From positions 9,238,001 to 9,302,000 of the forward strand of contig JAKZAN010000007.1 in NCBI GenBank assembly GCA_023053545.1: DNA of 64,000 nt. Direction: 5' to 3'. The stretch is from Lepidurus packardi. Taxonomy: Eukaryota; Arthropoda; Branchiopoda; Notostraca; Triopsidae. The notes beneath the pieces were generated by a model that was given only the letters and a program-made list of their open reading frames with translations, did not search any database and was not told the origin of the DNA. Position numbers and translations under genes: made by a program. The first letter of the stretch is position 1, and each line of letters begins with the position of its first letter. This document shows positions 37,101 to 49,682 of this stretch, piece by piece.

Positions 37101-40100
37101 ATAGCCAGGGGTCCATAACCAACAAACTTGTGGGCGAGAGTAAAAAGGAGAGGGCGAAAAAAGAAAACAAAACTTTAACTTCCTATTGAGTCTTTTTACG
37201 CTGGAAATTCTAAAGGAGAGGGTGGAAAAAAATTGACTCGAAAGATTTTTCAAGCTACCAGGCTTCTATTAAGGAATACATCCATAAGAGAGGGAGAAAG
37301 AAGGAGGTCTTTATTATTGAGTGAAAAAGCTGATGTGATGTTGCACCCACAGTTGTACCTAAAACTCCCGTAGTATAGAACATGGGAAATAGTATACAGA
37401 GTACCACGTACCCGTGTACTCGTACCGCAATCATAGTAATGGAAAGGTTGGCCTGGCCACAAAAACCGTTGAGTCGACTAAGACACATAACTTACGGGGT
37501 GGGGGGGGGTCGAGGGTTGTCTTCCATAATTCCCCCCCCCCCTTCTTTTGTGGTTTAGGGAGGGGAAAAGATCGGTGATGCATCGTCATGTATTGTATTG
37601 TTGAGGTCGTATGTATGCGTTACGCATTAATGCACCCATGCATCTCTCAATGTGTTAGCGTTTCTTGTGTGTCTTCCTTCATATATTCAAAAACAACCTT
37701 TCCCTTCCCAGCTTGTTAAGCAGACTGACACACACAAACCAAGAATCCACTTTGCCTGCAGAGTAAGTCGTCGGGAAAGTATTGACTCTCCGTAACAAGT
37801 TAATTTTCTTATGTTTATTTTAAGGGGAGATGAAGCAGGTGAATAGTTATCTCAATTAGCTAAAATTGTACTATTTTACGCCTAATACTTCCTTAAGGGA
37901 TACGTTTTTAGTCATTACTAGTAAACTTAAATAGAATATTAAAGTTAATCTATATAATTGCAAGATCATGAAACATAATTGGAAGCCCATTCAGTGCAAT
38001 TACAAGGTAATTAGAAAGAAGATTGGGATCTTATAATTGCAAAAATTAAATTAATTAAATGATAAGAATAAGATCAGCGAATAGAGAATAAGAATAAAGA
38101 ATAGGAATGGGGATTACAGATAAGATTATAAAGGTAAATTATAGGATAGCTTCAAAGGTATGTATATTAGAACTAATCTACAGTGATGGCAGTGGATGTC
38201 TTTAGAATGTTACTAATGACTCTAGATAATTTGACTAAATTCCTATGTTTAATTCTAGTCTTCGCTAAGAATCTAAGTAGCTTTAATGTTGAGTGCTAGA
38301 TTTAGCAAGATTTAACAATTATTTAGCAATTTTTCATGTTGTGTTTAAGGTTTGGATTTAAGGTTAAGTTTAAGGTTTGAGCTTAAAACATCGATTACGG
38401 GTACTGGTAACGGTTTGAATCGAGCCCTTAACCACATAATTAATTTCCCTTGGGAATTTTTTGAAACTTTGGCTCTGCTCACGTGGAAAGCACAATTGAA
38501 TCAATACGACCAATGCTAAGCCATTTCTTTTGGTTGGTTACGTGAATTCTTGAAAACTGCCAGACAATTAACCTACATGGAACGTAAAGTTCAAACAAAC
38601 GATTAAGACCCCAACAAACGTCAAGTTCACACTTGATTAATGTGAAGAACTTAATGCACATCTATCTAAACTGTTATTATTAGTTTTAAAAACGGTAAGG
38701 AATTCAACGTCAAAGTTTTAAAATGTTGTTGTAAAGCATAACCAAATGTCTCCAAAGGTTAATTGCCTAAATTTGGTATTGTAAGAATTCAATTGCGATA
38801 ATACTTTGAAGTACATTTTCGAAAGGGAAAGACATTTCAAAAGGCATGAGACCATGGAATCAGAAGTAACTAGGATGTAATAATTAAGAAAAAGCCCTTG
38901 CATATGTTTCAGGATGGACGAAAGATGGGGTACGGTGGGATGCAAGGTATTCCGCTCATTGCGTCCAGTCCGGTACGTCACGAATCACCTTTGGGATTGC
39001 ATCCCATGCCAGTAGAACTCCAAGTACAAGGTTATGCGCCTCCCTGGAAAGCATTGGCTGATTTTGCCCTCCATACAGACCTGGATCGATTGGATCCTAA
39101 TACGTCTCATTTCCAGCATCTCGTCAACCAGGTAAAAACACTTTTCTCTTCTGAACCTCTCAACTTTGAAATCTATGAAACCTCTCCAAACCACCGTGGA
39201 TCTCAAACTTCTCAAAACTTTGAATAAATCCTTCAAATCCTTCAAACCAAGAAAGCATTCTCAATTTGTCCAAAACATTCCATCCAAATTCCTACAATAT
39301 TGCCCTTAAAAAGTACCAGCAAGCGAGAAAAAAACTAGCTCCAATACTACCCAGAAAGTAGTCGCTGCCAGCACGCCAGTATTCCAGAGAGCATTCCCGT
39401 ACCAACGAATAGGAATCCTCAATCCATTACGCAACTAGCGGTGCTCTCTGCGTTTGCGTTCAGGGGGAACCTCTTCGATAGAGCGCAGTAGCTGGCTGTG
39501 AGTAAAAGGGGGGTAAGATAGGCGTGGCCTGAGTGCCTACTTCCCATTTGGATAGAACTACTTCGGACTTTTTTTTTTATTCTTTCGTCTCGGTATTATA
39601 ACGACAAAAGAACTTCCTTGAGGCAACCGGAACCTTTTTGCGAAGCAATTTGCGTGTCCACAAAACAGACATGAGGGGTGGAACAACCCGAACCCCTCCC
39701 TTCACCCTCATCCCCTTTCCTGGCTTGAAAAAAAAAAAAAAAAAAAAAAAAAGTTGTTTCGGTAAGTCACGCCTCCCCGGGGTATGTTTTTTTTGTATGC
39801 ATAACTTGCGTGTATGGTTGTTGTCATGGACAATGCAAGAGGCCAAAAGAAAATGGGGCCCCCAAAAGAAAAAGCCCCCCCAAAAGAGGCAAAGTGGTGC
39901 AGCTTCAACTCCCAAGCCAGCAAGCAAGCAAGCACCAAAGCGTCAGGATTTATGACCTACGATGGCCATCGGCGGCCACGGCGCCACTGCGCACAGACGG
40001 GAGACAGCCGACCTGCCGCCGTCTGGACGGACAACCGCGGACACATCCTCAAAACGCTATGCTGTGGACATTTCAACAAGTCCAGCTAGCTTCTTCTTCT

Positions 40101-43100
40101 GTCTTCCTCCTGCTTCCACCCTCCTCTGCCCTCCTCCACCTCTGTCATCTCTCTTCATAGCAGCGACTCAGCTATTAGACGCAACCATGAAAATTGGGCA
40201 TTTCACCACCTCCTCCACACCTCCTCCCCACCCCCTCCATCACTCACTTCGCCTCCAAAGCAGCCCTGTTCTCAATACGCAACAATGAAAAATTGGGGGG
40301 AAAATCTTGTTTTCCCTTTGGGCTGACATGAAAACAATGGAGGCGTGCCTAAGCCTAGCCGCGCCTCCTAGTTTCCGGGATTGCCCTACTTTTGGCTTTG
40401 ATTTCGTGTTATTTGGGGGTGGTAGGGCCCCCAAAAAATTGTGATTAAAAAGGGCAGACCAATTTAATTAAAATGATTGATCCCCAAAGTTTTATGACAC
40501 GGCAAAGGGGAGGTCTTTTTATATGGGGCATTAAAGGAATAAATGTATAAAATAAAAACAAAAAAATTAGACAATGAAGGAACCATAAAGAGAAAGACAG
40601 AGGGGACAGAAAAGGAGGCTTGATCAAACAGGTTGATGGGGTGATGAGGGGGTGATTTGCATTTTATAACCCGTAGCAGCAGTCCGAAAAAGTCCCTTGC
40701 TGCGTGGCAAATGGACTTTGTGTTTTATTTTATTTATTTTTCTTCTTTTTTTTCTGCTGGGTTCGGTTTCCATTCCTTTGGGGTCTCTGATATACTTTGC
40801 AAGCACGCAATGTCAACTCCATGAAAAAGGAGAAGCGGTGCAAGGGTTCTAATTGATTAGACTCAAGGCCCAACCCCCCTGACGGTCGACCGCCCACTGC
40901 GTTGTGACCAAAAGGGAATATTCCAGTTGGGGTTCTTCTTTTATTTTCGGGATTCGGTTTTAATTAAGCCTTGATTGGAAATGATGGCTAAATAAGGCGA
41001 AAATGAATGCTTTAAAAGGAAATTAAAGTGTCGAACAAGGGGATATTTTTGGAAGTTTTTTTGGGGGGTAGGAGGAGTTCTGTTATTGGTGGCTTTTTGT
41101 AAAGGAGCTAGGTAGCTGTCAAAGAGAACAAACTGACTGTCTTGCAAACTAATTTGACACTTGAAGTAAGCCGAAACCAATCGTGGCTCTCGGATTACAG
41201 CCATTGCCCCCCAAATCAGGCGTCTCGCATGTCAGGTTTCTACGCATTAATGTGAGGTGACGCCTCGTTGAGATCTTGCGTCATCAAAATGTCGCAAAAG
41301 TTTCTTAAATTCTTATAAAGCTTCTTACAGTAATGTAGCTGATGAGCATTTCTATGTACTAGTTGAAGAATTTGTTGTCTATCTGCACCTATAAATTTAT
41401 TTTCTATAAAATTACTCGGCTTTGAAACTTTCCCCTTGAAATTCCCATTAAATTTCCCGTCTTCAATATTCTCACCCAATTTTGTAAGTCACCTGATTCA
41501 AATGAAGCATTGGATGGATGATTTAAGTAACCTGATTCATATCAAGATGAAGTTAATAGAAATGTCCAAGTTTTGTCTATCTCGCTTTCGAGAGTTATTC
41601 AACTCATAATGATCTTTTCTATAGAGAATTAACGCGCCGAATTTAGTGGTTTCAAGTTTGGTTTGGTTGGGTTTGATGAATTTCACCCAACATTCCAGTT
41701 ATTTCTTACGCATGTTTGAACAGAGCTTAGGCCTGATTTTTATTTGAATTTCTTGTCTTTGCGACGCGTAGTCACGCAGGTTAATTTGAACTCAAAAGTG
41801 AACCGTACTTGGAAAAGTCCAAGACGGCATTGTTCGCCAGTTAAGACATGCACGCTTTTCGCACGCCAATTAGCGAGGTCTGGCCAGGGCGAAGCTTCCC
41901 ATGGTACCATATTAGGTTATATGGTCTACACATAGCTGCTAAAATTCAGTTCCTGGGAATCCCACACAAAAAATATGAAATAAAATTGGGTGGCTGGGTG
42001 CTGGTGGGCGCGACGTCTGGCCGACAGGGCGACAATAGTCTCGGCTGTCCCCCAAGATCCCCAATCACACTCTCTCGACAACAACTTCCTCTCTTCCTCT
42101 CCCTCGCCCTCGCCTACTCTTAAAAACTCTTTATACATACTCTACACTCTTAACTTTGCCACTTGTCGCGTGCCCCGTTTTGGCAAGGGACTTTTTACCC
42201 CCTTCACCCCTGCCTCCGTACCCCCACCTCAATCTCATTCATTAGCTCCGCGTGGCACTGTAACCCAATTCATTAAAGCTGTCGCCAAAGTTTTACCTTT
42301 TATCTCTATCACCACCACCCAAAAAGCTTAAAACTTTGGCCCCCAAACCCTTTTTGCAATGTGTCTTCGATTTCACGGATCAATCCCCCCTCCCCCCCCG
42401 CGCAAATCACCTTATCTGGATCTTGTATTGACCATGTTCAGTATTGTCTCTCTCTTTCGTTCTCTCTTTAAGCTCCAAAAGGGAAGGTACAAGGGGGTCG
42501 CCGAATGTCCGCCGAACTCAAAAAGCCAGAAGGTTTTTCGTCGAGTGAGAGATGAGATCAAAAGGAGCCAGCCAAAGCCTAACCATAGGTCTTATAAAAA
42601 GCTTCCTTTGGGGCTCACAACTCTTAAGTCACTCAAGTCGAACCTGAAACCTGAGCTGGCAGTTTAGTAAGACGGATCCCGCACGCGGGGCAGTCACGAT
42701 TAAAAGGGAAGAGAAGAGAGGAGAAGGAGAGTAAAAGGTGTCTTGTGTGGATGCGTTTTTGGTAGACGGTGGGTGAGGGGGGTTCCCGTTTCGTTTTGGT
42801 GCCAGTTTTAAACAGAGAGAGAGATATACAAAAAGGAAAAAGAAACCACGTCGGGGGTCGTGTAACGCGGCAGGGGGTGACTAATGAGGCTGTAGCCCTG
42901 TCACCACTGTTATCTATCTTAACCCCTTCTTAAAAACGGGGGAATTACTGTGCCTAAGGACAACCTCCTCTTCCCGGTAATACCTGACTATTCATTGAAC
43001 AGATTGGGTAAGTTTGTGACAAGTAGAGGTCGAAATAGAGTTACATTGTAATGTGTTACAAAGAGTTGCAAGGATCCAAACGCAGATGTAGGGAGTATAA

Positions 43101-46100
43101 TATAGTCCCCTGGGGAAGATGGGTTTTCAAAGTCTACCTAGCCGATCCAATCGTAAGAGTATCAGTATCCATATCTAGTTTCCATTTAACTCTCTAACCA
43201 TCCAATTCAACATCCAACTGTTGCAACTGTCATGTATTGCATATACATGTATTGCAACTGTCATGTATCCCCCACAATGATGAAACATGGTCATGGTTTA
43301 AGTTTTAGCTCGATTGAACTCTCTAACAATCCAATTCAACATCCAACTGTTGCAACTGTCATGTATTGCATATACATGTATTGCAACTGTCATGTATCCC
43401 CTACAATGATGAAACATGGTCATGGTTTAAGTTTTCGGTCAATCGATGGAAGTGTTGTTTCGAAATCGAATCGAAATTGAATCGAAACAGTGTTGTTGAA
43501 CTAGCCATGTTTGAATTATAGTTTGGTAGTTAAACACATAAACTACTTTGATTATACCATTAGAAATGAGTTGATTGTTAAATTACAGTGAAATTAAAAT
43601 AATGTAACTGTCAAACTATTAATCCGTTGAAATATTTAATGAATCTGGAGATACCTATCTTCACAGTCTACTGAACTATCAAATGATCGATCAATCAGTT
43701 GAACTTATAATCGGCTAAACAAGCAACTTACGTATTATTCTATTGCGCCATCAATCTACTTTATCAATCTAATTTACCAAGTTGGTATCAGTCTACATGG
43801 TTCGAGTGTGGATGGTCAATGCGAAATGTTACAGAAGGGGAAAACAAATTCTTAGGACTGGGGGGTATTAAGACTAAGCTCTAGTGTTTCAGAAGGTTTG
43901 GTATTTATTGTATTGGTGTAAAGAACCTTGACAGGATGGCTGGTGGGGAAATGTCTCACGTCACGCACGAACAATTAGTCGACGGATAGTTTTTAATCCC
44001 ATCAAGTCACGTGACTGGGCCTAACTCCCGGATTATAGGCTTTAAGTTGAGGTTGTAGGTTGAGGTTGGGGTTCCTGGCACACCAACTGTACGAAGGGAG
44101 CCAAACGATCCTTTCTTTCTTGCTCCATACTTATTACCAAACTGTCACACCACACTACACCAAGCAAACGCTTCTCCGTGTGTGTTTAGGTATATTGTGT
44201 TGTGTTGGGAATCCGTTTGTCCTTTCCTTTTCTTAACCTCGGTCAAGTAGCCAGGTGACGGCGCCAGCACGGCGATGGCAGCCTCACTAATACAACCTCT
44301 ATCTGTCACCACATCGCCGACAAGGAACCAAGCGCAGCAGTTTTTGCCTTATGTGGCTAACCCTTAAACCAAACAAATATAGTTTTTGGGAGCAAAATCC
44401 TTTAAAAAGGAGACAAAAAACCCTCTATTTCTTTAACCGAGTTTCATGGCTTGGATCTAAGCTTGTTTTGGAAGACCTAGAGAGTTTATAAGATGGAGAA
44501 AAGTAAGGTACCAAACTCGGAGGAAACTGGGATGCAGCCACGCGAGACGAACCCGGCGAGGTTTTGCCGTTCGCGCTTACGGCGTAAACAATGTCCCATT
44601 CTTGACATGAGGCACACAACCACGTCTTGTTAATCAAGCATTCCTATCATTAAGATTTTAAGTTCCATTCATTCCTTTTCTGTTGGTTTTAACCCCAGGA
44701 ATGTATCAACCTCACCTTCACCGCCCCCTCCTGCGTCCCCAACCTTCGCTTGGGGTAAACGACAGTTTTTGGTACCAAAAATCCAACTATGAAGGAACGC
44801 AAACGTCCCAAGTAATTAATCTTGGTAATAACCTGTGAATCCCCCCGAATTTGTCCCTTGCCTACCATTTTCCTCCGTGTTCTAACCTTGTCCGTACTAC
44901 ATCACTCTCTTACGACCTAATGTGTGTGTGTAAAGTCCTATCTTGGCAAAGTCTGTTTCTTTTCTTACCCGTCCCTTCGCCCCTTAGAACAGCAGAAAAC
45001 CCCCTCCAGCTTCAGTTTTTCCAAGAGTAACTCTCCAGAGTACCACGGTTTTTATTCCGTTCTCAAACACAATCAGATAAGAAGTTGTGGCAGCGCCGGC
45101 CGTGACTGCAAGCAACTCATCAAGTGTCCGTCGAGGCACAAAGTCACCATCATGCCCTTTTACCCATGTTGGTCGCAAAACTCAAAAACCCGACAGAGCT
45201 CTTTCTATATATGTCTGTCTCTCCTCTCCTATCTCTCTCCTCTTGGGCCACGCTCTCTGCCTTTCCCGAAGCTTCCGCCTTATCTCACACGATCGAGGCA
45301 ATTACAGGCCGGCAACAAGGACGGCGGCCCTTTTCGGAGGAACACACCCCGGCACGCTGGCGCTCATGGGGGACACTAACCAACACACACACAATTAATA
45401 CTATTACAAGACAACAGTTCCAAAAACTGGGAACCATCGAACTTGGGGCTTGTGCCCTGCCTTTAAATCTACAAGTTTATACGGATTTATTTACATTTTT
45501 ATTTTTTTTTCTTCTTGTTTTGGTACTAGAAGTAACTGTCTCTGTTTTCATTGTTAGTCCGCCTGGATTAGGCAAGGCTAGGTGTATTCAGTGTTGTAAC
45601 CGTTCCAGGCCAGGGTGTAGTATATTCAGTGTTGTAACCAGGCTCTAATCTTGTTACAATGTGTAGTGCATAGAATTGCCTGAGCGTCACAGTTGCGATT
45701 TAAGTTTCTTTAAAATATTTCGTGAACATGAACCGTCGGATTCGTTGTTGAAAGCTTTGAAAGCTTTAAATCCTTCGATAATTTTAGCAGTAATTCCAAT
45801 TTTAGTTTCAATTCAATTCAATTTCAGTTAAAGTGTATAGAAAATTCAGAAGCTAAAAGTAAGAAATCAAGAGTTGAGAATTCTTCAAAGAATGTTAAGA
45901 AAGTCACAAATCTCGTAGGATCGATTAATTTACAAATACGTTTAATGTAATCTAGGAAGACTCGTAAAGTTAGCAGATTTCGTAAGTTAAGGTTTAGGAA
46001 GCAAGTACGAAAATGGTTAAAAATAGGAAGGAAATGAAAACTGTGAAGTAGATAAAAAAAAATTGGGAATTTTAAGATCATTATTTAGTATATTTAGATA

Positions 46101-48159
46101 TCCAGATGCTAACAAAATAGGAATTTGAAATGGGTTAAATGATTGAATTATTGTTAAGGATATTAAGATAAATATAGTAAGGATATAGTATAGTATTAAC
46201 TAGTTATTCAATATAGTAAGGATTAGAATAGTATAAAGTAGTATAGTATAGTATAAAGTAGTATAGTATAGTATAAAGTAGTTATTCAATATAGTAAGGA
46301 TTAGTAAGGACTAGTAAGAACTTTAGAATTCTGTAAGGTTCATCGAGTCCATTTTATTTGATTACTTGAACTTCCATTCCTAGTTTTACGCTTTCGTTTT
46401 ATTACTCTTATCTGATGTTTTTAAAAGATTAGATTACCGATAACTATCAAACATGTTCCACCTTCCTTTACAACTTCCATTCGCCGTTGGGAAGATCCAG
46501 GAACTTTTCATTCCCATGCGAATAACAAATTTAATAACTTTGGTCCATGTAATTTTACAAGCAACCAATGGCAATTGTAATCCTATAATAGCAGCCGATT
46601 TCCTGTCCCTTTTTTTGTCTTCTCATTCTTGTCTACTTTCAATTTCAATTTCAACCTCAACTTCAGTTGCAAACTCAACTCAGGGCGACTCAGCCAATCA
46701 AAAAAAAAGACCCAAACCTGTACACTTTCGGGCTTCTACTCCCGTTATGTTGTAGCCAGTACACGATCACACTATAAAAAAATAAAAGATCCTTGACATT
46801 CATCGAATCTCATTTAACCAGTCCTGTATTCCCCTTACGATGAAAAAAAATCCCTCCACCAACCTACGAAACTTCTCCATAAAATCGTCCGTCAAATTTG
46901 GTTCTAATTCATCAATTTTTAGTTGATTTCTAACCGATCCTAAGATGTCTGAATCCACCTAATGAACCGACGCAGTGAAACTAGAGACACGTTTGACTTG
47001 GCATATAGATTTGTACACTTCTTTTTTTATTTTATTTTTATTTTTTGGTGGGACTCGAGCCGACTATGCCAAGATTTTTTCAACAAGCGAACAAGAGCCT
47101 GAAGCTAGAGGTTAAAGCAAAAGAAAAAAAGAAAAAGTCGTGCAACACACACACGGGGAAATAAAAAGTGGAGGGGAAAAAGAATGATGAAGAAAAAAAA
47201 AAAGGCCAAGACGTGCATTTGCATGGTGTGATGACCATTGGAGCCTGAGTTGCTCCTTGACAGACCTGATCTCGGCGAAGGATTGGCTGTGGTCACATTC
47301 TACACGCTTGAAATGTTCCCGCAAAGCAGCCAGGCAGGCGCCACGCACACAACTGCCACATTCAAAGCTTTCAAATTCACGAACTTGCTGACTTGCCAGC
47401 AAAAGCCTTTACTTTTTTAAGTAGTTACCAGCATTCCTGGAACTCCTTTAGAAAAAAAAATATGTCTGCGTTCGACAACCTTCGACAAACTTATCGATAG
47501 CTCCACGCTCCCCCAAAACAACCCCAAGCGTCAACGGTCAGAATATCCCGCCAAAAAACAGGGGACGCCAAGCCCCGTAGCGCCTCCGCCTAAGCCACGC
47601 TCCCCAGAAAGTAAACAACGCAAGACGCCGTTTTTCATTTAATAGAACACTTGGGAGTCCATACTAATTTTGAAAGGGTTAAATAAGAAGGTTGGAAGGT
47701 AAATTGAGAAGGTAGAAGGTGAATTTTCTAAATTTTCTAAAAGGTTAAAGGGTTTGGAAGGATTTGAAAAGAGGGATGGTATGGGATGGTTAAAGTCATT
47801 AGCTACTAGAGATGGTATGTCGTGATAACGAAAAGATGTTACTGTATGATCGGCTAAGTAATTAACGGTTGTCATATTTTTTTCTTTCTGGGACCTGTTT
47901 CCCCTCCTTTTTTTGGCGTTTCTAGATGCACGGATTCGATATGCACGGTGACCTGCCTTCCCACCTGCAATCAGGTCATCATGCTCCACCCATGGACCTG
48001 TCTCAACACGGACATGTGCATCACCCAGGTGGAGGACACCACCCGATGGTAGCCAGTGGCCTGCTTCATGGACATACGCCTTTGCATGACCCTTCAGACG
48101 CCTTTGTGCCCTATTTGGATTCAGATGATAGCATGCAGCATGATGCTGGTAGTCCATAA
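22083..48159 (+). CDS. isl: Islet/tailup LIM-homeodomain transcription factor
   Basis: Coding exons: 22083-22101, 25618-25807, 26912-27246, 34028-34350, 38913-39131, 47926-48159. These sum to 1320 nt (439 aa plus stop). The protein starts [18 protein letters not shown], closely matching vertebrate Isl1. LIM1 spans residues 14-69 (C14, C17, H36, C39, C42, C45, C64, D67) and LIM2 76-129 (C76, C79, H98, C101, C104, C107, C126, D129). The homeodomain spans about 220-279, with the diagnostic recognition helix [15 protein letters not shown]. All intron phases agree and splice sites are GT-AG. It is a nuclear DNA-binding factor; in this family it specifies motor and aminergic neurons and some mesoderm. 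Introns are 3.5, 1.1, 6.8, 4.6 and 8.8 kb. The gene lies tail-to-tail with trh. Start choice rests on the conserved N-terminus; a longer in-frame N-terminus is possible but unlikely. A possible ATTAAA poly-A signal is at 48772. Confidence 0.95.
22102..25617 (+). other. isl intron 1, nothing further recognised
   Basis: AT-rich, with a G-run of 12 at 23748-23759. Small frames have no family similarity. The intron ends in CCTCTAG before the LIM1 exon. Confidence 0.6.
25618..25807 (+). CDS. isl: isl exon 2, LIM domain 1
   Basis: The exon encodes residues 8-69, finishing residue 7 and beginning residue 70. It carries CVGC, the EWHANCLKC core and CRRDY, so all eight zinc ligands of LIM1 are on this exon. 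The donor is GTAAAA, phase 2. Confidence 0.97.
25859..26855. repeat. Satellite array, 144-bp unit, seven copies, in isl intron 2
   Basis: The marker GGAAATCGTTTTAACCC occurs at 25976, 26100, 26244, 26388, 26532, 26676 and 26820. The first period is 124 and the next five are exactly 144. The extra 20 bp is a duplicated ATTTGAATT-A-rich segment. Units include TTGAAATTCAACGTTTGAAC and ACATTCAACGCTCAACGT. Divergence between units is only a few percent. The array fills almost all of the 1.1-kb intron. Confidence 0.95.
26912..27246 (+). CDS. isl: isl exon 3, LIM domain 2
   Basis: The exon encodes residues 71-181: LIM2 (CDKC through CKDD), then an Asn/Ser/His-rich linker with a poly-N stretch. The region [20 protein letters not shown] is nearly identical to vertebrate Isl1. 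The donor is GTAAGT, phase 1. Confidence 0.97.
28184..28461. promoter_or_regulatory. Cluster of four TGACGTCA (CRE) sites in isl intron 3
   Basis: Perfect palindromes TGACGTCA lie at 28184-28191, 28272-28279, 28352-28359 and 28454-28461. A half-site TACGTCA follows directly at 28462-28468. TGACGTCA is the consensus for CREB/ATF bZIP proteins. The flanks are not alike, so the sites are not simply copies of a repeat unit. A role as an isl enhancer is inference. Confidence 0.6.
29284..29735. repeat. Tandem repeat, ~158-bp unit, three copies
   Basis: Copies begin ACATTA at about 29284, 29442 and 29609. Each contains ATCATAAAGAAACTT, CAGAAATAGTCAAAAAGTC and CTGTTAAGATTAATGTTATT. The third copy lacks the TCCAGCCATTCACT segment. 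Confidence 0.9.
32445..32880. repeat. Tandem duplication, 229-bp unit, two copies
   Basis: Copies begin TAAAGAGTTACTGTT at 32445 and 32674 and run through GCATTCAATTGCAACCCAAT and TCATGCAAAAGAAACTC to the SOX-like decamer TTCATTGTTG and GGAGCCTTCCTGGCA. The second copy has a short deletion in the CTCTTGCT region. Confidence 0.9.
34028..34350 (+). CDS. isl: isl exon 4, homeodomain
   Basis: The exon encodes residues 182-289: a Ser/Arg-rich linker, then the complete homeodomain (about 220-279) including [19 protein letters not shown] and the helix-3 [11 protein letters not shown]. It ends in MKQMQQQEK, phase 0, with donor GTACAA. Confidence 0.97.
34351..38912 (+). other. isl intron 4; G-run/C-run hairpin
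   Basis: No gene is supported inside this intron. A perfect G9 / C11 inverted repeat with a 22-nt spacer sits at 37501-37542. The rest is AT-rich with short frames lacking similarity. Confidence 0.6.
38913..39131 (+). CDS. isl: isl exon 5, post-homeodomain region
   Basis: The exon encodes residues 290-362 and contains [13 protein letters not shown] and the conserved [13 protein letters not shown] block, matching the Isl1 segment SYQPPWKVLSDFAL. The exon is bounded by TTTCAG and GTAAAA, phase 0 at both ends. Confidence 0.95.
39132..47925 (+). other. isl intron 5, nothing gene-like seen
   Basis: This 8.8-kb intron holds an A-run at about 39728-39752, C/T-rich tracts near 42050-42240, the 129-bp duplication at 43187-43440 and TATAG-type simple repeats near 46195-46290. 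Open frames of up to 174 codons (45124-45648) show no recognisable domain. Confidence 0.6.
43187..43440. repeat. Tandem duplication, 129-bp unit, two copies
   Basis: Copies start ACTCTCTAAC at 43189 and 43318 and are nearly identical. Each contains GCAACTGTCATGTATTGCAT followed by a second ATGTATTGCAACTGTCATGT, so each unit is itself an internal duplication around TGCATATACATG. Confidence 0.9.
47926..48159 (+). CDS. isl: isl exon 6, His-rich C-terminus and stop
   Basis: The exon encodes residues 363-439, ending SMQHDAGSP and a TAA. About 15 of 77 residues are histidine. The exon follows TTTCTAG and joins exon 5 in phase 0. The region is more variable in the family; the open frame runs uninterrupted from the acceptor to the stop. 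Confidence 0.9.
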   Translation: MHGFDMHGDLPSHLQSGHHAPPMDLSQHGHVHHPGGGHHPMVASGLLHGHTPLHDPSDAFVPYLDSDDSMQHDAGSP

Positions 48160-49682
48160 AGTAACTTTCTGGGAGGAGTGGAAAGAAATGGATGGGTTCA
48201 AATGGCTTCAAGAGAAGATATTGTACCAAAACTGTCTTTGTATCACCACAACAGAAATCACAACACAAACACATACACTTGCACCACCCTTGACAGAAAG
48301 GGGCACAAAAAGTGACTTTGGATCGTGTTCCTTATTTGAGGGAGTGTTGTTGTTGTTATGGTTTGTTTTTGGGAAGAAAAAAAGTGCACACTGAACTAGA
48401 TCCAAAAGGAATTTTGATATAGCATGAGTGACGTTTTTACCGAAATGTTGCAACTTGCAAAGTCAGAAAGTCACAAAAGTGCTTGCACACAACACCACAC
48501 TCCGTATCCCCCCTCCCTTTTGATTGTGAGTTTGAGAAAAAAATCAACAAAATGTGAGCCAATTTTTTTTCTTTGAAATTTTCGTTTTGCGTTGTTTTTC
48601 ATGGTATGCTGGTGATTTAAAGAGAGATTTTTTATTGTCTTCTTAAGCGAAATCTTTTGTTTTTGGTTAAACTAATTTCCCGTTTCGAGTTGATCAGTAA
48701 TGTGGTTTACACCCCCCTCCCTGGATTATATACCTGTACATAGCATATGATATACATAGCCCTGATTTGAAATTAAACTTGAAATTGGTTTGAATTTTTA
48801 CCCGCGAAAAAAGGTCGGTAACGGTCAACGCATCCGGCCGCCATTTTTTATTTTTTCGCAGTTTTTATTATAAGCCGCAATTGCATCGTTGTGTTTGGTG
48901 TTCATACAGTATACGACCTCATAAAATATACTAGCAAGGCATCGTTTCCAGCTTGGTTTATAAGCTCTAAGAGAAATCCTCCCACGATCAGTTGGTAGTT
49001 TCCCGGGAGTCATAACAGTGGATTTATGGCCGTTTTCACGGGTATTCGCCAAGTAAAAACACTGAAACCAAGCGGTTTTACTCAAGAAACATTCCACTTT
49101 TCCTCCTAATACGACAACAGGATCCTGTGGTTATTGTTGTGCTTTACAAACTGTAAAAAAAGGGCGAGACACTTATCAGCCAGTAACGTGCTAACCCCAG
49201 GGTATGAACCGCGAACGGTTCTAAAATAATGAAAAAATAATTTCTGTTCTCAAATAATGGAAATTTTTTTTTAAAGTAATGATTTTGTTCTGAAAGAGTG
49301 GCAGTTCTATAAGCGTCAGATTCACTGTGAGCAAGTTGACTTTAAAAGGCTAAGTTGACTATAACAGTCAACTTAGTAGAACCATAGTCTCGTATTGTTT
49401 AAAGCAGCCTCAGCTAAGGAACCGCGAACTGTTTGAATCTTCAGTAACGGCTGAGGTTTGGATGCAGTTGCATTTGACAGTTGTAATGCGCTACGTTTTC
49501 ACAGATATATTATAATTTATAATCACTTTAATGGATTTTTCATTATATATATATATCATTCCAATAAAGCGTCTTATTTAATGACTGAAAACTCCATGTG
49601 CTGGTTAACTCAACAGGAATTCCATGTAAGATTTGAGATTTAAACTTGACATGACTACTTCCAGCCCTCTTTTTCTAAGCTT
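48160..49682. other. Convergent intergenic region (isl and trh 3' ends)
   Basis: This presumably holds both 3' UTRs. An ATTAAA at 48772-48777 could serve isl. No other gene is supported. Confidence 0.5.

Noticed and set aside
45124..45648. 174-codon plus-strand frame in isl intron 5
   Set aside because: Composition follows a C/T-rich tract (Ser/Leu/Pro) and there is no family similarity; overlapping frames are open as well.
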